Shown: positions 41,893-51,036, counted from the first letter of the stretch. The stretch: DNA of 64,000 nt from Sedimenticola selenatireducens DSM 17993 (GCF_000428045.1 NZ_ATZE01000001.1:124265-188264), one strand, 5' to 3'. The notes: a model not told the origin generated them from the sequence alone. Numbers and translations are program-made.

Positions 41893-41925
41893 AAGTAGAA
41901 GAGGTCAAAGCCAAGTAGACGAGGT
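41893..41925 (+). repeat. 13-bp direct repeats, 20-bp period, before prim-pol
   Basis: AAGTAGAAGAGGT (41893-41905) and AAGTAGACGAGGT (41913-41925) start exactly 20 bp apart, about two helical turns, 60 bp before the prim-pol start. This is compatible with a dimeric activator site. The rest of 41721-41983 shows no gene. Confidence 0.5.
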
Positions 41926-41983
41926 TTCTCGAAAGCAATTGTGGCGAAAACGGCATAGCAGCGGATCATACACCGGCGTCCTT

Positions 41984-42769
41984 ATGAAGGCCGCGCTCGA
42001 TTATGGTCGCCTGGGTTGGTCGGTCATTCCGATCGAGTGCTGCGGCAAGCAACCCCTGATCCGCTGGCAGGTCTACCAATACCGTCACCCAGACGCGGGA
42101 GAGGTCTTCCAGTGGTTCCAACACTGGCCGGACGCTAACATCGCCATTGTCACCGGAGTCGTCTCCGGTCTCCTGGTGTTGGATATCGATCCATGCCACG
42201 GCGCGGATGCCGCGCTGCAGGAATTGGTGCGTAGGCACGGGCCCATTACTCAGACAGTCGAGGCCCGGACAGGCGGGGGCGGGCGCCATCTCTACTTTAA
42301 CCACCCCGGGGAGATCCTGCATAACCGGGTTGGCTTCGCTCCGGGTGTTGACCTGCATGGTGACGGTGGTTATGTGGTGGCACCGCCCTCGGTCCATGCC
42401 AACGGTGAACCTTATCGGTGGAAACGCTCCCCCGATACCTGCCGCCTGGCACCCCTGCCGAATTGGCTCAGAGAGACGACAAAGGAGCAGAGCCATCGAG
42501 GACACCTGCTCTCGCACTGGGGTAACCTGGTGCGGAAAGGAGCCGTGCAGGGTGAGCGCAACAACACCATCGCCTCCCTGGCCGGACATCTGTTGCGGCA
42601 GGGTGTCGATCCTGAAGTTACAACAGAGCTCCTGCTCACCTGGAATGCGACACGCTGCCGACCTCCGCTGGAACCAGAGGAGGTCGTGCGGACTGTTGCG
42701 TCGATTACGCGCCTTCATCAGCAGGGTATGGATGGCGGCACCCGCCGCGGCACGGAACCTGCTGAGTAG
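41984..42769 (+). CDS. Prim-pol (AEP-type primase/polymerase) with PriCT domain
   Basis: A 261-residue protein with an archaeo-eukaryotic-primase (prim-pol) domain: GWSVIPIECCGKQPLIRW, VLDIDPCHGADAALQ with the DxD metal site, and GGGGRHLYF with the catalytic histidine. A PriCT-like C-terminus follows (NNTIASLAGHLLRQGVDPEVTTELLLTWNATRCRPPLEPEEVVRTVASI). No helicase domain is fused, in contrast to many phage prim-pols. It could prime replication of the excised ICE. ATG 41984 is chosen, as homology starts with ALDYGRLGW. Confidence 0.88.
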   Translation: MKAALDYGRLGWSVIPIECCGKQPLIRWQVYQYRHPDAGEVFQWFQHWPDANIAIVTGVVSGLLVLDIDPCHGADAALQELVRRHGPITQTVEARTGGGGRHLYFNHPGEILHNRVGFAPGVDLHGDGGYVVAPPSVHANGEPYRWKRSPDTCRLAPLPNWLRETTKEQSHRGHLLSHWGNLVRKGAVQGERNNTIASLAGHLLRQGVDPEVTTELLLTWNATRCRPPLEPEEVVRTVASITRLHQQGMDGGTRRGTEPAE

Positions 42770-42823
42770 TCTTGGGTCCCAGAGCAAGCGTCAATCTCCC
42801 CTGTGTTTAAGAAGCGCCATAGT

Positions 42824-43705
42824 TTAAGCTAACTTTTCGCGAAAAAATTTCACGGTACGCTCCCAGGCCAGCTGCGCTGCTGCTTCGTTGTACCTTGGCG
42901 TTGAGTTGTTATGAAAGCCGTGGCGGGTGCCGGGATAGAGATAGCGCACAAATGACTTCTGGTTCGATTTCAGCGCCGCCTCAAAGTCCGGCCACATCGC
43001 GTTGATCCTGGGATCCTCCTCAGCTGACTGAATCAATAGAGGTGCTTCAATTTTTGCCACGTCCTCACTTTTCGGAGCGGCTCCGTAGAAGGGGACCGCG
43101 GCGGCAAGATTAACGCCCATTTCTACAGCAAGATAATTGGTCGTCCCGCCACCCCAACAAAAACCAACCGATCCAAGTTTTCCACTGGATAGTTTATGTG
43201 ATTTCAAAAACAGCGCGCTGTTCAGCATATCCGTTTTTAGTTGCATCTGGTTCAGGCTGCGTTGAAGCGCGCGGCCATCGTCATCATTTCCGGGGTAACC
43301 ACCAACCGGAAACAACCCATCCGGCGCCAGCGCAAGAAATCCTTCTGCTGCGAATCGGCGGGCGACGTCTTCGATATAGGGATTCAAGCCGCGATTTTCG
43401 TGAATGACAATAACCGAAGAAAAAGGGCCTTCTCCAGTTGGCCGTACCAGATAACCACGCATCTCACCTGAAGTGCCACCCGGTGATGGGTACTCGACGT
43501 AGTTTGCCTTGATACGATCATCCGTAAAGGAGATCGTCTGTGCCTCGGCATAACGCGGTAACAGGGCCTGGGCCATCGCCAGGCCGGAGATGCCGGCGAC
43601 CGTGATTGCGCTTGCACGGCTCAGGAAATCACGTCTGCTCAGGTAGCCGTGGCAATACTCATCGTACAAATCGTAAATTTTTTCATCTATATCGATTTTG
43701 GTCAC
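42824..43705 (-). CDS. Dienelactone hydrolase family protein, Tat-exported
   Basis: A 293-residue alpha/beta hydrolase. A twin-arginine signal SRRDFLSRASAITVAGISGLAMAQ near residues 23-46 indicates export in folded form. The hydrolase domain has VIVIHENRGLNPYIEDVARRFAAEG, the cysteine nucleophile elbow GSVGFCWGGG and a terminal GTRHGFHN histidine. Family members open dienelactones or related esters. GTG start with AGGA upstream. It reads toward the prim-pol gene. Confidence 0.9.
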   Translation of the reverse strand: MTKIDIDEKIYDLYDEYCHGYLSRRDFLSRASAITVAGISGLAMAQALLPRYAEAQTISFTDDRIKANYVEYPSPGGTSGEMRGYLVRPTGEGPFSSVIVIHENRGLNPYIEDVARRFAAEGFLALAPDGLFPVGGYPGNDDDGRALQRSLNQMQLKTDMLNSALFLKSHKLSSGKLGSVGFCWGGGTTNYLAVEMGVNLAAAVPFYGAAPKSEDVAKIEAPLLIQSAEEDPRINAMWPDFEAALKSNQKSFVRYLYPGTRHGFHNNSTPRYNEAAAQLAWERTVKFFREKLA

Positions 43706-43830
43706 AATTTATCCTCAGAAAAGACAAGGTTCAATGATACCCCCGTGCATAAAGACTTAGCTTGAGCCTTAGAAAATTTTTACGGAACACTCCCGAAAAT
43801 AATACCTGCTTAAAAAAACAACGCGAACCC

Positions 43831-43847
43831 CTGAATGGATTTTCCAT
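43831..43847 (+). promoter_or_regulatory. Motif shared by ICE operon promoters (pilL copy)
   Basis: CTGAATGGATTTTCCAT lies 67 bp before pilL. It differs by one base from 55559-55575 (before the RAQPRD gene) and resembles 18570-18585 (before parB). Within 43706-43913 no gene is seen. Candidate site for an ICE-encoded activator. Confidence 0.5.
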
Positions 43848-43913
43848 TCCCTGATTGAAATTGCTCCGTAATGATGCGGCCTGGCATCCAAGATTGCTGA
43901 GTTCATTTTCATC

Positions 43914-44414
43914 ATGAAGAGATCTGTTTTTTATCCCAAGCCCTCGGCAACGGTCATCGCAATCTGTATCGCCGGATTCTGCATACTGACCAGCCAGAAC
44001 CTTCAGGCAAATGATGCGCAGGTCGGCCGCTATTCAGTGATTGCCGCGTTACCGACCGAGGCACAAGTCGATCTGCTGGCCACGACAATGACTGTCCGGT
44101 TCCCGGAACGTATCCGGACCCTGGGGGAAGCCGTCCGGTATCTCCTGCAACGCAGCGGTTATCGGCTGGCCGATGCCGGGTCGGTCGGGCCGGACACGAT
44201 CGCGCTGTTTGCGTTACCGCTCCCGACTGTCCATCGAAGTCTGGGACCAATGACGCTGAGAGACGCACTGGAAACACTCGCAGGACCGGCATTCAACCTG
44301 GTGCAAGATCCCGTCCACCGTTTGGTCACTTTCGAGCGTTGTGTGGCGGATCGGTTCGCTGGCCAGTCCACTGAGACCACTATCGAAATGGAGGTCGCTC
44401 GGGATGAAAAGTGA
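43914..44414 (+). CDS. pilL: ICE PilL-like protein (PFGI-1 class)
   Basis: A 166-residue secreted protein with an N-terminal membrane/signal segment (ATVIAICIAGFCILTSQNLQA) and the PilL domain GRYSVIAALPTEAQVDLLATTMTVRFPERIRTLGEAVRYLLQRSGYRLADA, close to the PFGI-1-class PilL proteins. It opens the first transfer operon and overlaps the next gene by 11 bp. The proposed role is in a type IV pilus-like or cell-envelope part of the mating apparatus. Confidence 0.82.
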   Translation: MKRSVFYPKPSATVIAICIAGFCILTSQNLQANDAQVGRYSVIAALPTEAQVDLLATTMTVRFPERIRTLGEAVRYLLQRSGYRLADAGSVGPDTIALFALPLPTVHRSLGPMTLRDALETLAGPAFNLVQDPVHRLVTFERCVADRFAGQSTETTIEMEVARDEK

Positions 44415-45159
44415 AACTCAAACGGAACAGCCGGCCTTTTTAGACGAGGCGATTCCGGAAGATGTCGGGCTGCAGCCAACAACGCACCGTCTGGCCTTCA
44501 AGGCCGCATTGGCTGTAATCGTGCTCGGGGTCATCACGATCAGCGTACTTTGGTTTTTCGTGATTCGTCAGGAGGAAGTCCCATCCGACATAGCCCTGGT
44601 AGCGGTACCCGATACAGAGGTTCACGATGAGACCAATGAAAAAGGCGCACTGGTCGCGCTGATGGTGGATGAGATTGGGTCTATCGACCGTAGGCTGCTG
44701 TATCTATCCGGTCAGATCGAGCAGGTGGTCGAAGCGCAGCAAACCAGCAGTTCAAATTTGAAGCATCAAATTTCCGACTTGTCTCAGGATATCCAGGCAA
44801 TCAAGGCAACGATTGCCGACCAGAGAGTAACCAACCTGGAACTGGGCCGGCAGATCAGTGAGGCCATCTCGCAGATGGATATGGTCATTAAAGATGCCCG
44901 GGCTTCAAAAGTCGTCAAGCCCAAACCAGCGGCCAGGCACAAACCCCGTTCCGTCAAAACCCCACCCTTTCAAATCGATGCTATCGATGTATGGGATGAC
45001 GTGACCTACGTTGCCATCTCCCAATCCGGGCGCATGGCATTCCTGGCGGCCGGTGAGCAGCAGTCCGGCTGGAGAGTCACTCGCATCGACCGTCTCAAGG
45101 GAGAGGTCGATCTTCAGGGGCCAGCCGGACAGGCCCATTCTGTTTTGTTGCAGAGGTAG
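44404..45159 (+). CDS. Membrane-anchored coiled-coil conjugation protein
   Basis: A 251-residue protein with one membrane helix (residues about 30-55, LAVIVLGVITISVLWFFVI), a long coiled coil (about 80-165) and a C-terminal small beta domain (AIDVWDDVTYVAISQSGRMAFLAAGEQQSGWRVTRIDRLKGEVDL) of PilP/GspC-HR type. Overlap with pilL and the downstream transfer genes place it in the mating apparatus; I do not recognise a family name with confidence. Confidence 0.65.
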   Translation: MKSETQTEQPAFLDEAIPEDVGLQPTTHRLAFKAALAVIVLGVITISVLWFFVIRQEEVPSDIALVAVPDTEVHDETNEKGALVALMVDEIGSIDRRLLYLSGQIEQVVEAQQTSSSNLKHQISDLSQDIQAIKATIADQRVTNLELGRQISEAISQMDMVIKDARASKVVKPKPAARHKPRSVKTPPFQIDAIDVWDDVTYVAISQSGRMAFLAAGEQQSGWRVTRIDRLKGEVDLQGPAGQAHSVLLQR

Positions 45160-45164
45160 CGCCC

Positions 45165-45437
45165 ATGGAAATCGTACTCGCTGTTCTACTGCTTTTCGGG
45201 GGATATACGTTGGGATCGATCACCGCAGATGAAGGAAGTGATGATACACAATCCGCGATGACCCCGACCAAAGCAAACGGTGCAGATTCTCATCGAGTGA
45301 TACAGACAACGAGCCAAGTCGACCCGAACCGCTGTCTTTCCAACGGGACCGTCATATACCGGGATCTGACCCTGCCATACCCCGGTCAAACAATGAGCCA
45401 GGTAGGTGACTGTGATGGCAAATGTCCAGATGAGTAG
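45165..45437 (+). CDS. Small exported or membrane protein of the transfer operon
   Basis: A 90-residue protein with an N-terminal hydrophobic segment (EIVLAVLLLFGGYTLGSITA) and a polar tail containing three cysteines (RCLSNG, GDCDGKCPDE). It fits tightly between two transfer genes, 5 bp after one and overlapping the next. No family recognised. Confidence 0.6.
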   Translation: MEIVLAVLLLFGGYTLGSITADEGSDDTQSAMTPTKANGADSHRVIQTTSQVDPNRCLSNGTVIYRDLTLPYPGQTMSQVGDCDGKCPDE

Positions 45438-46206
45438 TCACATGAAACCCGCGATTCTGGCTTTCGCCCTCGTAGCATCGTATCCCATAGTTGCTGCCGA
45501 TCTTTCCCAATTCCTGATAAACGAGACCGGCCAGACAAGGTCGTCAACAGCAGCGAACGACATATCAGAAACAGATATGGCCCACGCCCAACTCTGGGAT
45601 TTGTCTGAGACGGAATGGCGTCGCTACCAACAGCTGATGCGAGGGATTCGCGGAAGTATCAGTCCGTCGACGATATCGCCCATCGAGGTGCTTGGCATCC
45701 ACGCGCGAGATGAAGTGGAAAGACAGCAGTACGCGGAAGCCTGGGCGCGCGCCATGCGCGAGGACGTGGACCGAATTCTCTCGTTCCAACGTGCTTACGA
45801 CGCAGCGGTAAAACATCTCTATCCCAATGAGCCAGTGATCGACATCGGTCGGCTACCAGGAAAGTCAGTGGAGACGAGCGCGCTGCAATCCAGCGATCGC
45901 CTGTTGTTTTTCACCCGTCCTGCGTGTCCGGTCTGCGATGTGCTTTTAAACAAACTGTTGCAGCGGATCGGCGAAGTCAGAGGCATTGATATCTATCTCA
46001 CGGAATTAACGCTGGGTGATGATGCGGCAGTGCGGGACTGGGCTTCGAGCCACCGGATCGAATCCGAGTGGGTGCGCAGCCGGCGGGTTACCCTGAATCA
46101 CGACGGAGGTGCCCTGGACAGCCTGACGAATGGGCAGGGAAAGGTTCCCTACCTCTTACGTCGTCGGGGCGAGGATCTGTCGCAGCTCCGGGCATCGGAG
46201 CTATGA
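45415..46206 (+). CDS. TIGR03759-family ICE protein
   Basis: A 263-residue exported protein. Signal segment MKPAILAFALVASYPIVAA; characteristic core AQLWDLSETEWRRYQQLMRGIRGSISPSTISPIEVLGIHARDEVERQQYAEAWARA; thioredoxin-like region RLLFFTRPACPVCDVLLNKLL with a CxxC motif. The family is constant in G-type ICE transfer operons; the CxxC suggests disulfide handling of other periplasmic parts. ATG 45415 and ATG 45442 are both possible starts; the second begins right at the signal peptide. Confidence 0.85.
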   Translation: MANVQMSSHMKPAILAFALVASYPIVAADLSQFLINETGQTRSSTAANDISETDMAHAQLWDLSETEWRRYQQLMRGIRGSISPSTISPIEVLGIHARDEVERQQYAEAWARAMREDVDRILSFQRAYDAAVKHLYPNEPVIDIGRLPGKSVETSALQSSDRLLFFTRPACPVCDVLLNKLLQRIGEVRGIDIYLTELTLGDDAAVRDWASSHRIESEWVRSRRVTLNHDGGALDSLTNGQGKVPYLLRRRGEDLSQLRASEL

Positions 46207-46757
46207 CGATGGCCCGACCGAGATGCCATCAGGCCTGGTTATGGGTACTCGTTGGACTGGCTCTCCCCTGTGTTGGCTGGAGCAATGCTTCGGTTCCGGC
46301 AGGATACCGCGCTATCGCAACAGCACAGGGAATTCCACATACCTTGCTGTACGCCATAGCCCTCACCGAGAGCGGTAAACTGATCAAAACGGCAGGTGAT
46401 TACCGGCCCTGGCCGTGGACCTTGAACCTGGCCGGCCGGGGCTACTTTTTTGACTCCCGATTGGAGGCATGGCAGGCATTGACGGCTTGGATCGGCGAAG
46501 GTAGGCGATCAATCGACATCGGCATGATGCAGGTGAGCTGGAAGTATCACAAGGACAAGTTGGGCAACACCTGGCAGGCGCTCGATCCCTATCACAACCT
46601 GCGCGTGGGTGCGGCCATCCTGCGAGCTTGCTACCAGACCCGTCAGGATTGGTGGTCCAGCGTGGGATGTTATCACGCGCCGGCGAATGAGAGCCGGGCA
46701 GACCGCTACCGTCAACGGGTGGTTTTACATTGGCACCGGATCAATAGCGAAGGGTAG
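46203..46757 (+). CDS. Lytic transglycosylase of the transfer system
   Basis: A 184-residue exported SLT-type transglycosylase. After a signal (AWLWVLVGLALPCVGWSNA) comes GYRAIATAQGIPHTLLYAIALTESGK with catalytic Glu56, then SIDIGMMQVSWKYHKDKLG and AAILRACYQTRQDWWSSVGCYHAP. It cuts peptidoglycan to let the mating channel through. ATGA overlap with the upstream gene. Confidence 0.9.
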   Translation: MTMARPRCHQAWLWVLVGLALPCVGWSNASVPAGYRAIATAQGIPHTLLYAIALTESGKLIKTAGDYRPWPWTLNLAGRGYFFDSRLEAWQALTAWIGEGRRSIDIGMMQVSWKYHKDKLGNTWQALDPYHNLRVGAAILRACYQTRQDWWSSVGCYHAPANESRADRYRQRVVLHWHRINSEG

Positions 46758-46760
46758 GGG

Positions 46761-47285
46761 ATGAACACGGCGAGCTGGTTAAAAATAATTGGGTTTACCA
46801 TTGGTTTGATACCCGCACTGGCCGGCGCTGCCCTGACGGTCATCTATGACAGTGGCGACACCCAGCCGATCGCACCTTTTCTCGATGCTTTTGATTCCAC
46901 GGAGACCACCATACCCCAGAAGCAGGTGACCCAGCGTCCGCAGCTGGGTGCCGCGGATCTCGCCTCCTTGTTGCCGATCCGTTCACCTGGTCTGACACCG
47001 AGCCCGATCCAGCCGAAAACCCATGATCGGCCCTTTGCTCGCCCGTTCTTCCTGGTTGGATCAGACAACTTGTCCCGCCAGTGGCTGCTGGAACACCGGG
47101 ACCGGCTCAAGGAGATCGGTGCTGTGGGCATGCTGATCCAGGCTGACACCCTGGATGATCTGCAAACCATCGCCGAATTGGCAGCCGGATTATCCGTGAT
47201 GCCGGCATCGGGGAGTGATATCGCTAAAGCCTTAGGCCTCTCGCACTATCCCGTACTGATTACCCCCCACGGCATCGAGCAGTGA
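46761..47285 (+). CDS. PFL_4695-family ICE protein
   Basis: A 174-residue protein of the PFL_4695 family (TIGR03765 as recalled). It has an N-terminal signal/membrane segment, the family phrase VIYDSGDTQPIAPFLDAF, and a conserved C-terminus RPFFLVGSDNLSRQWLLEHRDRLKEIGAVGMLIQADTLDDLQ. Function unknown; located just before TraD as usual. Confidence 0.85.
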   Translation: MNTASWLKIIGFTIGLIPALAGAALTVIYDSGDTQPIAPFLDAFDSTETTIPQKQVTQRPQLGAADLASLLPIRSPGLTPSPIQPKTHDRPFARPFFLVGSDNLSRQWLLEHRDRLKEIGAVGMLIQADTLDDLQTIAELAAGLSVMPASGSDIAKALGLSHYPVLITPHGIEQ

Positions 47286-49381
47286 GCCGCCATCCGATCG
47301 AGGCGCTTCTGCGCCCGCCGGTCGAACTCTGGTCCATGTGGGTCGCCTTTGCCACCGCGGCGATCGCCGTGGCGGCCCCCTGGGCCTTGATGATGCCGCC
47401 GGGTGTGGCCTATGGTGCAGCGTCTGCGCTGACGATGCTCGGGGTTATCCGGGGACGGCAAGCCTGGCGGGTGATCCGCTATCAGCGCAATATGTGCAAA
47501 CTGCCCACCTACCGGCTGCGGGCAAGCCAGATTCCACTCAGTCGACGGAAGTTGTTCCTGGGCAAGGGCTTTCGCTGGACCCAGCAGCATACCCAACGGC
47601 TGCGCGATACGATCCGCCCGGAGGTCCAGCACTACGTGCAGCCAGGGCGGCTGCATCGATGGGCGCGCCGCAAGGAGGTGACCTGGGAGTCGACCCCGAT
47701 ACTGCAGTGGCTGGCTCAGCTGTTACGCACGCGAGCCTGGTGGAATCCCCTGGCGCCACTGCCGGCGGTCGGCGGTAAGCCGGCACTGCATGCTGTGGAA
47801 CCCGATGAGCAGGCGGTCTGGATGGATATCGGTGAACGGGTGGGCCACACTCTGGTGCTCGGCACCACCCGGGTCGGCAAGACGCGCTTGGCCGAGATGC
47901 TCATCACCCAGGACATTCGGCGCGGGGATGTGGTGATCGTGTTCGACCCCAAAGGGGATGCTGGACTGCTGAAGCGGATCTACACCGAAGCAAAAAGATC
48001 GGGACGGGCCAAGGAGTTCACACTGTTCCATCTCGGGTATCCCAAGGTATCCGCCCGCTACAACGCCATCGGCAACTTTTCCCGCATTACCGAGGTGGCG
48101 ACCCGCATTGCCAACCAGCTCCCCAGCGAGGGCAACTCGGCCGCCTTCAAAGAGTTCGCCTGGCGCTTCGTCAATATCATCGCCCGGGCCTTGGTGGCGC
48201 TCAAGCGACGGCCCGACTATCAGCAGGTCCGGCGTTACATCAACGATATCGAACCCCTGTTTATGGAGTACGCGAGATACCATCTGGACCAGCAGGGAGC
48301 CGAAGACTGGAAAGCGCAAGTAGAAGCACTTGCAGGATCCATTAATGAGCGCAATCTGACACCGGCACTGCGGGGTCGAAACAGAGATGCCATCGCCCTG
48401 ATGCGCCATCTCCAGGCGCAGGACCACTACGACCCGGTGCTCGACGGTCTGATGTCGGCCTTCAAATACGATAAGACCTACTTCGACAAGATCGTCAGTT
48501 CTGTCGGGCCGCTGATGGAGAAACTGACCACCGGCAACATCGCTGAACTCATCTCACCGAACTATCTCAATGAAGAGGATACCCGGCCCATCTTCGAGTG
48601 GATGGAGGTCATCCGCCGGAAGGGGATCGTCTATGTCGGACTGGATGCGCTGACCGATACCACAGTGGCAAGTGCGGTGGGCAATTCCATGTTTGCCGAT
48701 CTGGTCTCCGTGGCGGGTCACATCTACAAACATGGCGTACCGGGTGAAACTGAAAACACCCCGCCGACCATCTCCCTGCACGCCGATGAGTTCAACGAAC
48801 TGATCGGGGATGAGTTCATCCCCCTACTCAACAAGGCGGGTGGTGCAGGTTTTCAGGTCACTGCCTATACGCAAACTTGGTCGGACGTGGAGGCACGCAT
48901 CGGCAACCGGGCCAAGGCCGGACAGGTCGCTGGTAACTTCAACACACTGATCATGCTGCGGGTCAAGGAGATGGCCACCGCCGAGATGCTCACCGAGCAA
49001 CTGCCCAGAGTCGAGGTCTTTACCTTGATGAGTGTCTCCGGGGTGGATGACTCATCGGAGCCGGGCTCCGGTGTCGATTTCAAATCCCGTAACGAGGACC
49101 GCATCAGTGTCTCCGAAGTTCCGCTGCTCACACCAGCAGAGCTGATCACTCTGCCCAAGGGGCAAGCCTTCGCCCTGCTGGAGGGTGGTCAGCTCTGGAA
49201 ACTGCGGATGCCCCTGCCGGTTGATGACAGCGATATGCCCGAAAGTCTGGCCGAGATCGCCAAAGAGATGGAACGCACCTACATCACCAACGATCAATGG
49301 TACCGGGTGCAGGAACCCTGGTGGGGAGCTGTAGCGGATGTCGATTCCTCTAACAGCCAGGAGGAGAGCACCGATGGCTGA
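47282..49381 (+). CDS. traD: Type IV coupling protein TraD (PFGI-1/SXT class)
   Basis: A 699-residue VirD4/TraD-type ATPase that brings the relaxase-DNA complex to the secretion channel. Two N-terminal membrane segments (about 15-65) are followed by Walker A TLVLGTTRVGKTRLAEML near residue 193, Walker B VVIVFDPKGDAG near 220, and a later motif TISLHADEFNELIGDEF. GTG start overlapping the previous gene by four bases. Confidence 0.94.
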   Translation: MSRHPIEALLRPPVELWSMWVAFATAAIAVAAPWALMMPPGVAYGAASALTMLGVIRGRQAWRVIRYQRNMCKLPTYRLRASQIPLSRRKLFLGKGFRWTQQHTQRLRDTIRPEVQHYVQPGRLHRWARRKEVTWESTPILQWLAQLLRTRAWWNPLAPLPAVGGKPALHAVEPDEQAVWMDIGERVGHTLVLGTTRVGKTRLAEMLITQDIRRGDVVIVFDPKGDAGLLKRIYTEAKRSGRAKEFTLFHLGYPKVSARYNAIGNFSRITEVATRIANQLPSEGNSAAFKEFAWRFVNIIARALVALKRRPDYQQVRRYINDIEPLFMEYARYHLDQQGAEDWKAQVEALAGSINERNLTPALRGRNRDAIALMRHLQAQDHYDPVLDGLMSAFKYDKTYFDKIVSSVGPLMEKLTTGNIAELISPNYLNEEDTRPIFEWMEVIRRKGIVYVGLDALTDTTVASAVGNSMFADLVSVAGHIYKHGVPGETENTPPTISLHADEFNELIGDEFIPLLNKAGGAGFQVTAYTQTWSDVEARIGNRAKAGQVAGNFNTLIMLRVKEMATAEMLTEQLPRVEVFTLMSVSGVDDSSEPGSGVDFKSRNEDRISVSEVPLLTPAELITLPKGQAFALLEGGQLWKLRMPLPVDDSDMPESLAEIAKEMERTYITNDQWYRVQEPWWGAVADVDSSNSQEESTDG

Positions 49382-50108
49382 AGCGGTTTCCGATCCGCGT
49401 AGAAGGGTCGTTCAGGAAGGGCTTATCGCAAAAAGCCTGACGGCCCTGGCGAGGGTTATTCAGTGGATACTGCTATCACTGCTGTTCTCGATCATCGTCG
49501 AATGGGCCGGTATGGTGCTCTGGTGGCCGGACGAAGGCATCGAGCACAGCCGCGCTATGCTCGCCACGGAGATCAGCTATCTCGAATCCGACTTCAAACG
49601 CAGCGTCGTCACCTCCGACCCTGCACAGTTTGCCAAACAATTTGCCGATAACACCTACTACTATCTATTCGAGATGACCCGGTTCGTCGATTTCATCCGC
49701 TGGGTCTCGCCACCACCGGCGGCAAACGAGCAAGGACTCAGACCAACCCTGCACAAGATCTACCAACCGACAGCGGAATTCGTGATCGCAATGATGCAGG
49801 TTACACAGCTGTTTTCGGTGCGTCTGGCAATCCTCACCCAGGCGATGCCGGTTTTCCTACTGTTCAGCCTGGTAGCCATGGTCGATGGATTGGTGCAGCG
49901 GGATCTGCGTCGATGGGGTGGGGGACGGGAGAGTTCCTTCGTCTACCACTATGCAAAAAAGGCGGCGGTGCCTCTGGTGGTGATTACCTGGGTGATCTAT
50001 TTGGCGCTGCCGTTCAGTCTGCACCCGAGTTTTATTGTTTTGCCGTTTGCTGCGTTGTTTGCGTTAAGTGTGGCGGTTACGGCGAGTACGTTTAAGAAGT
50101 ACCTCTGA
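49374..50108 (+). CDS. PFL_4697-family ICE membrane protein
   Basis: A 244-residue membrane protein with four or so hydrophobic segments (LARVIQWILLSLLFSIIVEW, AILTQAMPVFLLFSLVAMVDGL, VPLVVITWVIYLALPF, FIVLPFAALFALSVAV). The sequence EWAGMVLWWPDEGIEHSRAMLATEISYL is typical of the PFL_4697 (TIGR03747) family, partner of TraD. Last gene of the first transfer operon before the efflux insertion. Confidence 0.88.
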   Translation: MAEAVSDPRRRVVQEGLIAKSLTALARVIQWILLSLLFSIIVEWAGMVLWWPDEGIEHSRAMLATEISYLESDFKRSVVTSDPAQFAKQFADNTYYYLFEMTRFVDFIRWVSPPPAANEQGLRPTLHKIYQPTAEFVIAMMQVTQLFSVRLAILTQAMPVFLLFSLVAMVDGLVQRDLRRWGGGRESSFVYHYAKKAAVPLVVITWVIYLALPFSLHPSFIVLPFAALFALSVAVTASTFKKYL

Positions 50109-50367
50109 CAGGTCGAGTTTCGATTAAAGAGATGCAAAAAAAGTTTGTTCACTCGCACCTCCTAGGTTGCATGCATTACGGCCTTTTCTTAGAGGCCGGG
50201 CTATAATTACTTGGCATTTCAGCTGTACTATCGGCCAGGAAGAGCCATTCGGAATTCCATCGGCGACTGACAGCTGAAAGCTGTGAGCAGACATTCCGAC
50301 TGGTCTGGTGAATGTGTGCTCACAATCCAAAAACTGTTGTCCACTGTTGCTCGTGGTGTTTGAAATC

Positions 50368-50391
50368 CATCCTCGCGAGAGGGCGAGGATG
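50368..50391 (+). terminator. 9-bp hairpin downstream of the first transfer operon
   Basis: CATCCTCGC-type stem at 50368-50376 pairs with 50383-50391. No clear T-run follows. It lies in the gene-free gap 50109-50430, which otherwise holds a TATAAT at about 50202 and the TetR operator. Confidence 0.4.
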
Positions 50392-50405
50392 ATGCTAATA
50401 TCTTA

Positions 50406-50420
50406 TTAAACGTTCGTTAA
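50406..50420. promoter_or_regulatory. TetR-type operator upstream of tetR
   Basis: TTAAACG-tt-CGTTAA, an imperfect palindrome with the AACG-NN-CGTT core shared by the second operator at 51084. It lies 11 bp before the regulator's start codon, pointing to autoregulation. Confidence 0.65.
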
Positions 50421-50430
50421 GGTACTGGCA

Positions 50431-51036
50431 TTGAGAACACAGCATTCAAAGGCTGCTTCACGCACAGCCGATATAATTTTGGAAAAAGCGATACCCCAGT
50501 TCGCGAACGCAGGCTATGCAGGTGTATCCATGCGCGACATTGCGGGCGCTGTGGGTATCACGCAAGCGGCGCTTTATCACCACTATGCTGATAAACAAAG
50601 CCTGTATCTCGCCGCGATGGGTCATGCTTTCTCGGACAAGGCCGTTGGGATCACCGAGGCGTTGCAGAGCAAGGGCACCCCGACAGAGCGTCTCGAGCGA
50701 TTCATTTCGAGCTTTACCAGACTCATGGCTAGTGACCCAGACTTTCGCGCTCTGCTGCAGCGTGAGCTGTTGGATGGCGACGAAAGCAGACTCCAGCTTC
50801 TTGCCGAGCAAGCATTCCTGGAACCTTTCCAGGCGATGACGGAGCTAGCCAGAGATCTTGCACCCGACTGTGATGCCCATCTGGTGGCGATCTCTATGGC
50901 CGGGCTTGTGCTTTTCCATTTCGAGACAGCGCCAGTGCGGCAATTTCTACCGGGAGGCACCAAACGCCACAACGACCCGAAGGTGGTGGCCAAACACGTG
51001 ACCCAACTCCTTAGTCGAGCGTTTGGTACAGCCTGA
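50431..51036 (+). CDS. TetR-family regulator of the RND efflux operon
   Basis: A 201-residue TetR repressor. HTH: DIILEKAIPQFANAGYAGVSMRDIAGAVGITQAALYHHYADKQSLYLAAM. The C-terminal part (ligand domain) is helical. The start is TTG 50431. It heads an operon with a membrane fusion protein and an RND pump, and near-identical palindromes lie before itself and before the fusion-protein gene. Confidence 0.92.
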   Translation: MRTQHSKAASRTADIILEKAIPQFANAGYAGVSMRDIAGAVGITQAALYHHYADKQSLYLAAMGHAFSDKAVGITEALQSKGTPTERLERFISSFTRLMASDPDFRALLQRELLDGDESRLQLLAEQAFLEPFQAMTELARDLAPDCDAHLVAISMAGLVLFHFETAPVRQFLPGGTKRHNDPKVVAKHVTQLLSRAFGTA

